A DNA stretch of 64,000 nucleotides from Burkholderia sp. FERM BP-3421 (GTDB taxonomy: Bacteria > Pseudomonadota > Gammaproteobacteria > Burkholderiales > Burkholderiaceae), in contig NZ_CP117782.1 in the NCBI RefSeq assembly GCF_028657905.1, positions 3,038,001 through 3,102,000 of the forward strand, read 5' to 3'. The notes below the pieces were generated by a model, which worked only from the letters and a program-made list of their open reading frames with translations, made no database searches and was not told the origin of the DNA. Shown piece after piece: positions 8,664 through 16,849 of this stretch; position 1 is the first letter of the stretch; each line of letters starts with the position of its first letter. The translations under genes were made by a program, and so were the position numbers.

Positions 8664-9136
8664 AGCGGGTAGATGATCGAGTTCGGAATCAGTTCGCTGT
8701 CGTACACGCAGACCCGCGATTCGAACCGCAGGCCTTCCGGCGTCTTGCGGATGCGGTCGAAGTAGCGGCCGGTGTTGTACACGTCGCTGATCTGGCCGGT
8801 CTTGGTGCGCAGCACCGCGTAGTTCGCCTCCACATGCCAGACGTCGCCGTCGACCTTGCGGATCAGCGGGTTGTCCACGATGTGACGCTGATAGTACGGG
8901 TCGTAAAAGAATGTCTCCTGCACGCCGAACGCGCGATCCTTGAGCATCGCCTTGTTCTCGAGATGCAGCAGCGCGAGCGGCAGGTTCTGCTCGTGGTTCT
9001 CGCGCGGCACGATCCGGTACTCACAGTCGTCCACGAAAAATTCCGGCCAGTTGTCCCATTGCCCGCCGTCGAGCACCGCGCTGTAGTCGGCATACAGTTG
9101 CACCAGCGCGTAGTAATCGTCGAAACCCACCATCAT
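8660..9136 (-). CDS. Aromatic-ring oxygenase small (beta) subunit
   Basis: A 158-residue beta subunit of a Rieske non-heme iron oxygenase (SnoaL/NTF2-like fold). The sequence YADYSAVLDGGQWDNWPEFFVDDCEYRIVP, the PYYQRHIVDN segment and the C-terminal SELIPNSIIYPL are typical of the salicylate 5-hydroxylase / anthranilate dioxygenase branch (NagH/AndAd-like). It is structural and helps assemble the alpha3-beta3 hexamer. It overlaps the alpha-subunit stop (TGATG) and the ferredoxin start (ATGA), making a tightly coupled trio. Confidence 0.85.
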   Translation of the reverse strand: MMVGFDDYYALVQLYADYSAVLDGGQWDNWPEFFVDDCEYRIVPRENHEQNLPLALLHLENKAMLKDRAFGVQETFFYDPYYQRHIVDNPLIRKVDGDVWHVEANYAVLRTKTGQISDVYNTGRYFDRIRKTPEGLRFESRVCVYDSELIPNSIIYPL

Positions 9137-10380
9137 CAACCCTCCATCACGCGGCGCCAGTAGTCGTACATGCCGCGCACCAGCGTTTCCGTCACCATGT
9201 GGTCCGTGCGCTCGTCGAGCCCGCGGCCGCCCAGTTCGTTCACCGCCGAACCATACGGATTCGCATCGAAGGTCTGCTGCAGACACTCGACCACCTCGCC
9301 GTCGTCGGCCGACACGTAGCCCGCCGGCCCGACCAGGTTGGCCTGCCGCAGCCGGCGCTGGGTCATTTCCTCGTCGTCGGTCTCGAAGCCGAAATGCGTC
9401 CACACGTAGTCGAACATGCCCGGGCCCGCCGGCAGGATGCGGCGCGTCGCGAGCGTGTTGACGTTCTGCTGGATGATCACGCTCGGCATCAGCGTCAGCA
9501 TCACCACGGTCGGATCGCCCCACCACGGCTCGTCCTGCACGTCGAGCAGGCGGCGGTCGTTGAGTTCCATCGTGGTCTTGAAGCTCGTGATGCCGCTCGT
9601 CGCCTCGCCCTGCCCGCCACGGCTGCGCTTCGACACCATCGCCGCGTGCCGGTGCTGCGCGTCCATCACCATCTCGCCCTTGTTATCGACGCGCCACAGC
9701 CCGAAGTTCACGAACCAGGTGTGCAGCAGGCCGCCGTGGTACGGATCCTTGATGTTCTCCTGCATCAGCTTCCAGTTGCCGGGAATGCGCTGCCGCGTGT
9801 AGCCGAGCAGCGTGAGCTTCGGGCCGTGGAACAGGCGGTCGAAGTACTTGAGGATCTCCGGCCCGAGGAAGTCTTCGAGCGATTCGACGTCGTGGTCGAA
9901 GCTCGCGAAGATCACGCCGCCGCGCGTCGCGACCTTGAGCTTGACGAGCCCGTGATCCTCGACGCGGAAGTCGGGCGGCATCCCGCCGTTCACGCGTCCG
10001 TCCTGCTTCACGCCGCGCCGGAACGGCACGCCCTCGAGGTCGCCCTTGAGGCTGTAGCTCCACTGGTGGTACGGGCAGCGGAATTCCGTCGCATTGCCCG
10101 CATTCTTGCGGCAAAAGCGCATGCCCTTGTGCGCGCAGACGTTTTCGACCACCTGAACCGTGTCGTCTTCGGCGCGCACCATGATCACCTGGCGTTCGCC
10201 GACATTGCTGAGCCGATAATCGCCCGGATTCGGAATTTCCGCTTCCAGGCCGACATAGCACCAATGCTTCTTATAGAAAAATCTTTCCAGTTCGCGCCGA
10301 TATAAGTCCATATCGGTATATACCGGATATGGCGTGCGTGTGACGCCTTCTGGCAACAGGTTTGCTACATGCGGAGACAT
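9136..10380 (-). CDS. Aromatic-ring oxygenase large (alpha) subunit, NagG/AndAc type
   Basis: A 414-residue terminal oxygenase. The Rieske centre ligands are Cys82, His84, Cys102 and His105 (CAHKG, CPYHQW). The mononuclear iron site is visible in NIKDPYHGGLLH (His215, His220). The sequence closely follows the NagG family of salicylate 5-hydroxylases (LERFFYKKHWCYVGLEAEIP, GVPFRRGVKQDGRVNGGMP); the related anthranilate dioxygenase AndAc is the main alternative. It would hydroxylate a substituted benzoate-type ring. The start at 10380 gives the expected N-terminus; a longer frame to 10464 has no family match. Family assignment is strong, the exact substrate is not. Confidence 0.85.
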   Translation of the reverse strand: MSPHVANLLPEGVTRTPYPVYTDMDLYRRELERFFYKKHWCYVGLEAEIPNPGDYRLSNVGERQVIMVRAEDDTVQVVENVCAHKGMRFCRKNAGNATEFRCPYHQWSYSLKGDLEGVPFRRGVKQDGRVNGGMPPDFRVEDHGLVKLKVATRGGVIFASFDHDVESLEDFLGPEILKYFDRLFHGPKLTLLGYTRQRIPGNWKLMQENIKDPYHGGLLHTWFVNFGLWRVDNKGEMVMDAQHRHAAMVSKRSRGGQGEATSGITSFKTTMELNDRRLLDVQDEPWWGDPTVVMLTLMPSVIIQQNVNTLATRRILPAGPGMFDYVWTHFGFETDDEEMTQRRLRQANLVGPAGYVSADDGEVVECLQQTFDANPYGSAVNELGGRGLDERTDHMVTETLVRGMYDYWRRVMEG

Positions 10381-10815
10381 GGAATAGCCCTCGATCGGAA
10401 GGAATGCTGCGGCTTCGGGCCGGCGCACGCGAACGGGCGCGCCGTGCCGCGCGACGCGCGGCACGGACGGAGAACGGGCCAGCCTTTAATCGGAAACTTT
10501 TATTTCTATTACGCGAGACAGCACAACCCGCGAAGTATATGGCAGATGATCGATAGCGAGAAGAGACACAATGGAGATTTTTAGATCGCGAATGCCATCG
10601 ATCCGATTCGACTGTCGATAATCAAATAGAAAGCTGATTACGCATGATTATTTACGTCTGTGTAACAGTGACCGGGGAAATGGAAACCGGCTGAATCAAT
10701 CGCGAGGCGGACCGCGTTGCGCGCGGGCGGCGGCACGACGGTGAGTCGCGATCGACCATCGCCTCACCCTCGCGATTAGAATCACACCCGTTGCACACTT
10801 ACTCCCCCCGACGAC
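10381..10815. other. AT-rich divergent control region of the oxygenase operon
   Basis: A 435-base gap between the oxygenase operon (minus) and the acetyltransferase gene (plus). Bases 10490-10670 are strikingly AT-rich for this genome, as expected of a promoter. Short inverted motifs (ATCGAT ... TCGAT around 10608-10623) and repeated ATTA-type words around 10640-10655 could be regulator sites. No regulator gene is adjacent and no single promoter could be fixed. Confidence 0.5.
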
Positions 10816-11247
10816 ATGCTCATCCGAGACCGACTCCCGGCCGACAACGTGGTGCTGGTGGACATCTGGCATCGCGCGGTCAAGGCGACTCATGCGTTCC
10901 TGAGCGAACAGGACATCGCGGCGCTCTATCCGCAGGTGCGGGACCTGTACTTGCCGAATGTCGACGTGTGGGCCGCGCAGGCCGACGACGGCGCAATCGC
11001 CGGCTTCATCGGCACGCAAGGCGCGCAGGTCGAGATGCTGTTCGTCGATCCGGACTGGTTCGGCCGGCGGGTCGGCACCGCGCTGCTCGACCATGTCCGC
11101 GCGCGGCACGCGCGGTTGACGGTCGACGTGAACGAGCAGAATCCCGGCGCGCATGCGTTCTATCGCCGCTACGGCTTCAACGAGGTCGGCCGCTCGCCGA
11201 CGGATTCGGCGGGCCGTCCGTTCCCGCTGATCCACATGGCACTCTGA
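10816..11247 (+). CDS. GNAT N-acetyltransferase, YjaB-like
   Basis: A 143-residue GNAT domain protein. The acetyl-CoA-binding loop is seen in VEMLFVDPDWFGRRVGTALLDHV, followed by VDVNEQNPGAHAFYRRYGF, the usual beta5-alpha4 signature. From memory it resembles E. coli YjaB (ATHAFLSEQD, VNEQN, GRS..D..G.P.PL), whose substrate is not settled. It would transfer an acetyl group from acetyl-CoA to an unknown amine in the cytoplasm. It stands alone, followed by a region rich in DnaA-box-like sequences. Confidence 0.85.
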   Translation: MLIRDRLPADNVVLVDIWHRAVKATHAFLSEQDIAALYPQVRDLYLPNVDVWAAQADDGAIAGFIGTQGAQVEMLFVDPDWFGRRVGTALLDHVRARHARLTVDVNEQNPGAHAFYRRYGFNEVGRSPTDSAGRPFPLIHMAL

Positions 11248-11290
11248 GCGCCGTTCCACACAGCCCGCACACCACAGCGCGATCGAGCGG

Positions 11291-11535
11291 TTATCCACAC
11301 GCCCGTCTGGATAAGCCGTGGACAATCGCGCTATTTTTCTGTGTGGCGATTGGGGATAAGCTGCGCCGCACAGCAAAACAGGGAAAAGTTATCCCAGGCC
11401 GCGGCCTGTGCCCCACATTCAGTCCGCACAGTTACGCAAACCGCACAGCGTTGAACGCGTTGCATATTTGCCGCTTATCCACAGGCGCGGGCCTGTGTTG
11501 TTAACTATTACCTACGTATACATACAGATCTATAG
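11291..11535 (+). repeat. DnaA-box-rich intergenic element with composite motif, copy A
   Basis: Perfect TTATCCACA 9-mers lie at 11291-11299 and 11475-11483, with the 7-mer TGGATAA at 11308-11314 and near matches between. The second box is followed, 14 bases later, by TTGTTAACT and then TACGTATACATACAG (11513-11527). The same arrangement with the same 14-base spacing occurs near 60.55 kb. The element lies between convergent genes, so it is not an ordinary promoter for either. Function unknown. Confidence 0.7.
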
Positions 11536-11627
11536 AAAACCTCTGGGGAACGCACGCGCAGCGCCTGAAATCGGGCAGTGCGCCCGGGCGAACCGGGTTT
11601 CCACGCTATCGCAGCGCCATAGCGAAA

Positions 11628-11659
11628 CAGCCCGAACCGGCCAAGGCCGATTCGGGCTG
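11628..11659. terminator. Bidirectional hairpin terminator
   Basis: A 15-bp stem (CAGCCCGAACCGGCC pairing with GGCCGATTCGGGCTG, one G-T type mismatch) around a two-base centre, followed by a T-rich tail (TTCGAGTTTT) on the plus side. It lies between the convergent acetyltransferase and membrane-protein genes and could serve both. It would also end any transcript starting in the composite element at about 11.5 kb. Confidence 0.8.
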
Positions 11660-11717
11660 TTCGAGTTTTCCACTGCGCGCGCCGCACGGTGAGGTGCGGC
11701 GCACATTCCTCCACGAC

Positions 11718-12452
11718 TCACCGCTTGCCGAACACGTCCCGATACGCGGCGTGCATCGCCAGCAACGGTGCGGCGACCAGCAGCGGCGTCAGCACCAGCG
11801 CCTTGAGCGGCGTATCCGCGAACGACACCGCATACGCGCCGGCCGTGATCGCGGCGATGCCGGGCACGAGGATCTTCCAGTTGCGCAGTGCCGCCAGCGC
11901 GCTGGCCGCGATCGCGTGGGTCGCCGACACGTTGTCGAGCATCACGAGCGCCGGTGCGAACCAGGCGAGCGCCACCGCCAACGTGAAAACCGGCGTAGCG
12001 ACCAGCCAGTCGGCCGCGAAGCTCACGCCCGGCGTCATCATCAGCACGTCGCGCAGACCGAAGGTGAAGACGTAGGCAATCAGCACCATCACCGCGCCGT
12101 ACAGGCCGACCGCGATCAGCGCACTGCGGCGCGCGCGCAGTGCGTCGAACGTGTCGCGCAGGCTCACCGCGCGGCCTGCCTGCGCGCGTCCCGCCGCATA
12201 CATCAGCGCCCCGGCGAGCCACGGCGCGAAGAACACGGCGAGCGGGCGCAGCGCCGGTGCGAGTTCGAGCAGCGTGATGAAGTCCGCATACGCGAGGATC
12301 GCGCCGAGCCACATCAGCGGATGTTCGCGCGCGGCGTCCCAGCCGCTCGCGAGCCACGCGAAGGGGCGGGCGAGGTCGACTTCCCGCGCGTACGGCAGCG
12401 CTTGGCGCGCCCGGGCTGATCGTTGGGTACCGCTCAGATATTCGAGGTTCAT
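11718..12452 (-). CDS. BPSS1780-family integral membrane protein
   Basis: A 244-residue hydrophobic protein with about five or six predicted membrane segments (for example HPLMWLGAILAYADFITLLEL, AVFFAPWLAGALMYAAG, ALIAVGLYGAVMVLIAYVF, ALVLTPLLVAAPLLAMHAAY). It matches a conserved Burkholderia/beta-proteobacterial membrane family (BPSS1780) of unknown function. The N-terminal ~35 residues are cytoplasmic and basic. It is not clearly in an operon with its neighbours (80-base gap to the DUF1700 gene on the same strand). No catalytic motif is visible. Confidence 0.75.
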   Translation of the reverse strand: MNLEYLSGTQRSARARQALPYAREVDLARPFAWLASGWDAAREHPLMWLGAILAYADFITLLELAPALRPLAVFFAPWLAGALMYAAGRAQAGRAVSLRDTFDALRARRSALIAVGLYGAVMVLIAYVFTFGLRDVLMMTPGVSFAADWLVATPVFTLAVALAWFAPALVMLDNVSATHAIAASALAALRNWKILVPGIAAITAGAYAVSFADTPLKALVLTPLLVAAPLLAMHAAYRDVFGKR

Positions 12453-12531
12453 GATTATGTCCTTTCTGGTAGCGAGTCCTGCACGTGCGGAAGAAGCCGC
12501 CGGTCGCGCGAGCCGCGCCCGGCGGCGGGGA

Positions 12532-13689
12532 TCAGGTGCTGCTGTCGCGATCGAGGCTCGACGACACGCGATCGATCTGTTGCTTCACATAGCGCGCGAG
12601 CCCGCGCCACGTCAGACGGGTGAGCCATACGCACAGCAGCAGGCCCGCGAGACCGATGGGCAGCAGCAGCACGCCGAGGCTGGATTTGACGTTCGATACC
12701 ACGACGCCGTCGTTCGCCGACACCTCGACGTGTTGCTTTTCGCCGTTGACCGAGATCTGGCCGTCATCGATCGACACCATGCTGCCGCCGCTGTTGATGA
12801 TCATGCGGCCCTTGCCGTGTTCGCCCTGGGTGATCTTCACGCGATCGCCGTCGTTGTCCTTGATGTCCCACACGACCGACTTCGCATCCTTGCCGGTGCG
12901 CGCGAGCGACACACGCGCGCCTTCGTCGCTCTTGAGGTCGAGCGCGATCACGTCGTCGCGTGCGATGCTGTAGCTGCCGTCGTTGGCCTTCACGAGCACG
13001 TTCTTGGTGTCGAGCCCGACCGTCTCGAGCGTCAGGTTGCCGTCTTCCTTGCGCATCTCGACCGCGCCGTGCGTGGTGACCATCGACAGCTTCGAATCCT
13101 CGGCGAGATCGATCACGTAACGGTCGCCGACGATGCGCAGCTCGTGGATCCCGTCGAGCGCCTTGGTGAGGTTGGCGTTGGTGCCGTCCGCATTGAGGAC
13201 GGTGCCGGGCGCGGCGGCCGCGCTCGCCGCGCTGCCGCCCCGATCGCCGATGACGATGTTGATCGGATGCCCGTCGAGCGACGGCGTGCCGAACAGGTGA
13301 TGGCCGCCGAACACGACGAGCGCGACCAGCCCCGCGACGGTCAGCGCGCCCGAGATCACGTAGCCCGCCGTGAGCACGAGCAGGTAGATCATGAACGGCA
13401 CGAGCAGCAGCATGTTCAGCAGCCCGAGCCCGGCCACCGAGCTGACCACCCGCAGCAGGTTGCCGAACGAGCGGCGGTCCTGCCATTGCTTGTAGTTGGC
13501 CTGCGCCTTCAGCTCGCGGGCGAGCTTCACGGGATCGCCGAGCGCCGCGATCACGTCTTCTTCGCTGCGGCCCGCGGCGAGCCCGTCGCTGATGTACTCG
13601 TGGTAGTCGGCGACGATTTCGTCGACCGCCTGTTTCGGCAAGTTGCTGAGTTCGTCCCGCAACGCCTGGATGAATGCTTCCTGCTTCAT
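12532..13689 (-). CDS. HAAS/DUF1700-type membrane protein with a long periplasmic domain
   Basis: A 385-residue protein. The first ~65 residues form a HAAS-like helical domain (FIQALRDELSNLPKQAVDEIVADYHEYISDGLAAGRSEE), which in this family usually acts with a PadR-type regulator. Two or three membrane segments follow (GLGLLNMLLLVPFMIYLLVLTAGYVISG and the next helix), then a beta-rich region of about 200 residues, and a C-terminal membrane helix (LGVLLLPIGLAGLLLCVWL). GAGGGGAAACAC upstream gives a clear ribosome site at 13689. The start overlaps the padR stop (ATGA). The likely role is a sensor or anti-regulator partner; the biochemical function is unknown. Confidence 0.75.
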   Translation of the reverse strand: MKQEAFIQALRDELSNLPKQAVDEIVADYHEYISDGLAAGRSEEDVIAALGDPVKLARELKAQANYKQWQDRRSFGNLLRVVSSVAGLGLLNMLLLVPFMIYLLVLTAGYVISGALTVAGLVALVVFGGHHLFGTPSLDGHPINIVIGDRGGSAASAAAAPGTVLNADGTNANLTKALDGIHELRIVGDRYVIDLAEDSKLSMVTTHGAVEMRKEDGNLTLETVGLDTKNVLVKANDGSYSIARDDVIALDLKSDEGARVSLARTGKDAKSVVWDIKDNDGDRVKITQGEHGKGRMIINSGGSMVSIDDGQISVNGEKQHVEVSANDGVVVSNVKSSLGVLLLPIGLAGLLLCVWLTRLTWRGLARYVKQQIDRVSSSLDRDSST

Positions 13690-14027
13690 TGTGTTTCCCC
13701 TCTGTCCGCTGCCAAGCTGGGTAGTCCCAGCACTCCGTTCACTTCGTCGACGAAACTGCGCCATTCGCCTTCCATCTCCCGCAGACTGCGCCGGCCTGCA
13801 TCGGTCATCGAGTAGTACTTGCGCGGCGGGCCCGAGGTGGATTCGACCAGGTAGGTCGACACCCACGCCTCGGTCTGCAAGCGCCGCATCAGCGGGTAGA
13901 TCGTGCCCTCGCTGATTTCCATCGTCGCGGAGAGCGTCGACACCAGCTCGTAGGCGTAGCTGTCGCCGCGCGCCAGCACCGCGAGCACGCACATGTCGAG
14001 TGTTCCTTTCTTCAGTTGGGTTTTCAT
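13686..14027 (-). CDS. PadR-family transcriptional regulator
   Basis: A 113-residue winged-helix protein of the PadR family. The pattern KKGTLDMCVLAVLARGDSYAYELVSTL, EGTIYPLMRRLQTEAWV and GPPRKYYSMTDAGRRSL is diagnostic. It is most likely a dimeric repressor of its own operon (padR-DUF1700). Its stop overlaps the start of the membrane protein gene. Two near-identical repeats in its promoter are candidate operators. Confidence 0.9.
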   Translation of the reverse strand: MKTQLKKGTLDMCVLAVLARGDSYAYELVSTLSATMEISEGTIYPLMRRLQTEAWVSTYLVESTSGPPRKYYSMTDAGRRSLREMEGEWRSFVDEVNGVLGLPSLAADRGETQ

Positions 14028-14053
14028 GCCATGTCACTTACGTAGTGTGTGTT

Positions 14054-14158
14054 GCAAGGTACCGTGTTATGTACTGCACGCGGCCGCGTCACGGAGCCCG
14101 TTGACATGTGCGGACTATAGCAGCGGCTATTGTTTTATGCAAGGTACTGTTCTATGCA
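14054..14158 (-). promoter_or_regulatory. padR promoter with two repeated operator-like sites
   Basis: On the minus strand, TTGCAT (14142-14137) and TATAGT (14119-14114) are separated by exactly 17 bases, a good sigma-70 promoter about 85 bases ahead of padR. Two near-copies of GCAAGGTACYGTKYTATG lie at 14054-14071 and 14139-14156. One overlaps the -35 box and the other lies downstream of the start point. Each contains GTAC half-sites of the kind PadR proteins bind, so autorepression is likely. Confidence 0.7.
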
Positions 14159-14350
14159 CGGCAATCAATAAATCGGGTCAGGTTGAGTGCTGACGGGGAC
14201 GGGCCGCGTGGCGGGGCGGCGGACGCCGCTTCCGCCGGCCGGCGCGCCGGTCCGCCCAGAACGCAGTTTGAATTGACTGAGAGCGCACACCGGCGCGCGC
14301 GCCCGGCGATTCGCCGCATAGTCACACCAGTTCACTCAGCGAGGTCCGGC

Positions 14351-16012
14351 ATGGCAGTGCACCACGGCGACGGCAAGGCGTACGACTACATCGTGATCGG
14401 CGGCGGCTCCGCCGGCTGCGTCGTGACCCACCGGCTGGTCGAGGCGGGCCACCGGGTGCTGCTGCTCGAAGCCGGGCCGCCCGACAATTCGCTCTTCATC
14501 CACACGCCCGCGACCTTCGTGCGCGTGATCGGCACGCGGCGCACCTGGATCTACGAGACCGAGCCGCAGGCGCACGCGGCGGGCCGCCGGATGTCGGTGC
14601 CGCAGGGCCGCACGCTGGGCGGCGGCAGCTCGGTCAACGCGATGGTCTACATCCGCGGCACCCCGGCCGACTACGACGGCTGGCGCGACGCCGGCTGCGC
14701 CGGCTGGGGCTGGGCCGACGTGCTGCCGTTCTTCCGCCGCGCCGAGCGCAACCAGCGGCTCGCCGGCCCGCTGCACGGCGTCGACGGGCCGCTCGCGGTC
14801 AGCGACACGCCGTACCGCCATCCGCTCAGCCAGGCCTTCGTGCGCGGCGCGCAGGAGCTGGGCTTCGCGTACAACGACGATTTCAACGGCGCCGGGCAGG
14901 CGGGCGTCGGCTTCTACCAGACCACCACCTTCGACGGCCGGCGCGGCAGCACCGCCGCGACCTATCTGGCCGCGGTGCGCGGCGATCCGAAGCTGACCGT
15001 CGAAACGGACGCGTGCGTGACGCGCATCGTGTTCGAGCACGGCGCGGCGGTGGGCGTGCAGTATCGGCGCGGCGGCGTCGAGCGCACGGTGCGCGCGCAG
15101 CGCGAGATCGTGCTGAGCGCGGGCGCGCTCGCGAGCCCGAAGCTGCTGATGCTGTCCGGCGTCGGGCCGGCCGGGCAGCTGCTCGAGCACGGCGTCCCGG
15201 TCGTGCACGACGCGCCCGACGTGGGCCGGCACTTCCAGGACCACCTCGAAGTGTCGCTGTACGGCCGCGCGCGCCGGCCGATCAGCCTGCTCGGCCAGGA
15301 CCGCGGCTGGAACGCGCTGCGCCACGGCGCGCAGTACGGGCTGTTCCACACCGGGCTGCTGACCTCGAACGTGGTCGAGAGCGGCGGCTTCTTCGACACC
15401 CGCGGCAGCGGCCGGCCCGACGTGCAGTTCCACGTGCTGCCCGTGCTGGTCGGCGACGTCGGCCGCGCCCCGCTCGACGGCCACGGCATCTCGCTGAACC
15501 CATGCTTCCTGCGACCGAAATCGCGCGGCGTCGTGCGGTTGCGCAGCGCCGACCCGCAGGCGCCGATCCGCTTCGACGGCCAGTTCCTGAGCCATCCCGA
15601 CGATTTCGCGACGCTGCGGCGCGGCCTCGATCTCGCGCGCGAGATCCTGCGTGCGCCGTCGATGACGAAGCTGATCTCGGCCGAGCTGCTGCCCGCCGGC
15701 ACCCGGACCGATCTCGACGCCTACGTGCGCGAGCACGCGAAGACGGTGTATCACCCGGCCGGCACCTGTCGGATGGGCGGCGACGCCGACGCGGTCGTCG
15801 ATCCCGAGCTGCGTGTGCGCGGCGTGCGCGGGCTGCGCATCTGCGACGCGTCGGTGATGCCGTCGCTCGTGTCCGGCAACACCAATGCGCCGACGATCAT
15901 GATCGCCGAGCGCTGCGCGGCGTTCCTGCTCGCGTCCGCGCCGCACGCGGCCGACCCGACCGCGCGGGCCGGCGCTGTCGCCGGCCCGCGCTTCACTCAT
16001 GAGGAGACCTGA
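14351..16012 (+). CDS. GMC-family FAD oxidoreductase (choline dehydrogenase-like)
   Basis: A 553-residue flavoprotein of the glucose-methanol-choline family. The FAD-binding N-terminus is DYIVIGGGSAGCVVTHRLVEAGH, the first GMC signature is GRTLGGGSSVNAMVYIRG, and the C-terminal motif HPAGTCRMGGDADAVVD with NTNAPTIMIAERC carries the usual active-site His and Asn. Members oxidise primary alcohols to aldehydes, passing electrons to a quinone or oxygen. The start at 14351 follows GAGGTC. It heads the catabolic cluster; the SDR gene starts three bases after its stop. The substrate is unknown. Confidence 0.88.
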   Translation: MAVHHGDGKAYDYIVIGGGSAGCVVTHRLVEAGHRVLLLEAGPPDNSLFIHTPATFVRVIGTRRTWIYETEPQAHAAGRRMSVPQGRTLGGGSSVNAMVYIRGTPADYDGWRDAGCAGWGWADVLPFFRRAERNQRLAGPLHGVDGPLAVSDTPYRHPLSQAFVRGAQELGFAYNDDFNGAGQAGVGFYQTTTFDGRRGSTAATYLAAVRGDPKLTVETDACVTRIVFEHGAAVGVQYRRGGVERTVRAQREIVLSAGALASPKLLMLSGVGPAGQLLEHGVPVVHDAPDVGRHFQDHLEVSLYGRARRPISLLGQDRGWNALRHGAQYGLFHTGLLTSNVVESGGFFDTRGSGRPDVQFHVLPVLVGDVGRAPLDGHGISLNPCFLRPKSRGVVRLRSADPQAPIRFDGQFLSHPDDFATLRRGLDLAREILRAPSMTKLISAELLPAGTRTDLDAYVREHAKTVYHPAGTCRMGGDADAVVDPELRVRGVRGLRICDASVMPSLVSGNTNAPTIMIAERCAAFLLASAPHAADPTARAGAVAGPRFTHEET

Positions 16013-16015
16013 ACC

Positions 16016-16807
16016 ATGCAATCCTTCGCAAACCGCGTCGCGCTGATCACGGGCGGCGGCACCGGGATCGGCGCCGCCGTCGCCCGCAAGTTCACCGAGG
16101 CGGGCGGCAAGGTCGTGCTGCTCGGCCGCCGCCGCGAACCGCTCGACGCCGTGGCGCGGCCGCTCGGCGGCCTCGCGGTCGCGGGCGACGCCGCCGCGCG
16201 CGACGATGTCCGGCGCGCGCTCGCCGCCGCGCGCGACGCGTTCGGCGGCGTCGACGTGCTGATCGCGAACGCGGGCGGCCACGGCGTCGGCAGCGCGCTC
16301 GACACTGACGACGACGCCTGGGCGCAGGCGACCCGCCTCAATCTCGACACCGCCTTCGTCTGCGCGCGCGAGCTGCTGCCGGAGTTGATCGAGCGGCGCG
16401 GCAACATCGTGATCGTGTCGTCGCTGGCCGGCCATTTCGCCGGCCCGGAGGTGGTCGGCTACGTGACCATGAAGCACGCGCTGCTCGGCCTCACGCGCTC
16501 GCTTGCGCGCGACTACGGGCGCGCCGGCGTGCGCGTGAACGCGATCTGCCCGGGCTGGGTGCGCACCGCGATGGCCGACGAGCAGATGGACGCGCTGAGC
16601 GCGAGCCAGGGCCTCGCGACGCGCGAGGACGCGTATCGCCTCGTCACGCGCGACGTGCCGCTCGGCCGGCCGGCCGAGCCCGACGAGGTGGCCTACGCGA
16701 CGCTGTTCCTCGCCTCGCCGCAGGCCGCGATGATCACCGGCACGTCGCTGATGGTCGATGGCGGCGCTTCCGCCGTCGATCTGCCTACGGTCGCCTTCGC
16801 GCGCTGA
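16016..16807 (+). CDS. Short-chain dehydrogenase/reductase, possibly MoaE-like
   Basis: A 263-residue classical SDR. The cofactor motif is TGGGTGIG (residues 14-21), then NAGG, a Ser in IVIVSSLAGHF, and YVTMK as the catalytic Tyr-x3-Lys. The segment CPGWVRTAMADEQ follows. It would catalyse an NAD(P)-dependent alcohol/ketone step. GAGGAG precedes the start. An SDR followed directly by a MoaF gene recalls the moaE-moaF pair of the Klebsiella monoamine oxidase region, as I recall it. That naming is tentative. Confidence 0.88.
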   Translation: MQSFANRVALITGGGTGIGAAVARKFTEAGGKVVLLGRRREPLDAVARPLGGLAVAGDAAARDDVRRALAAARDAFGGVDVLIANAGGHGVGSALDTDDDAWAQATRLNLDTAFVCARELLPELIERRGNIVIVSSLAGHFAGPEVVGYVTMKHALLGLTRSLARDYGRAGVRVNAICPGWVRTAMADEQMDALSASQGLATREDAYRLVTRDVPLGRPAEPDEVAYATLFLASPQAAMITGTSLMVDGGASAVDLPTVAFAR

Positions 16808-16849
16808 GCCGGGCGCGTCTCCCTTTCCCTGATACCGAGGATCATTCCC

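Noticed and set aside
11500..11530. TTGTTA with TATACA as an ordinary sigma-70 promoter
   Set aside because: The spacing is only 12-13 bases in both copies, too short for a standard promoter; kept as an unexplained motif instead.
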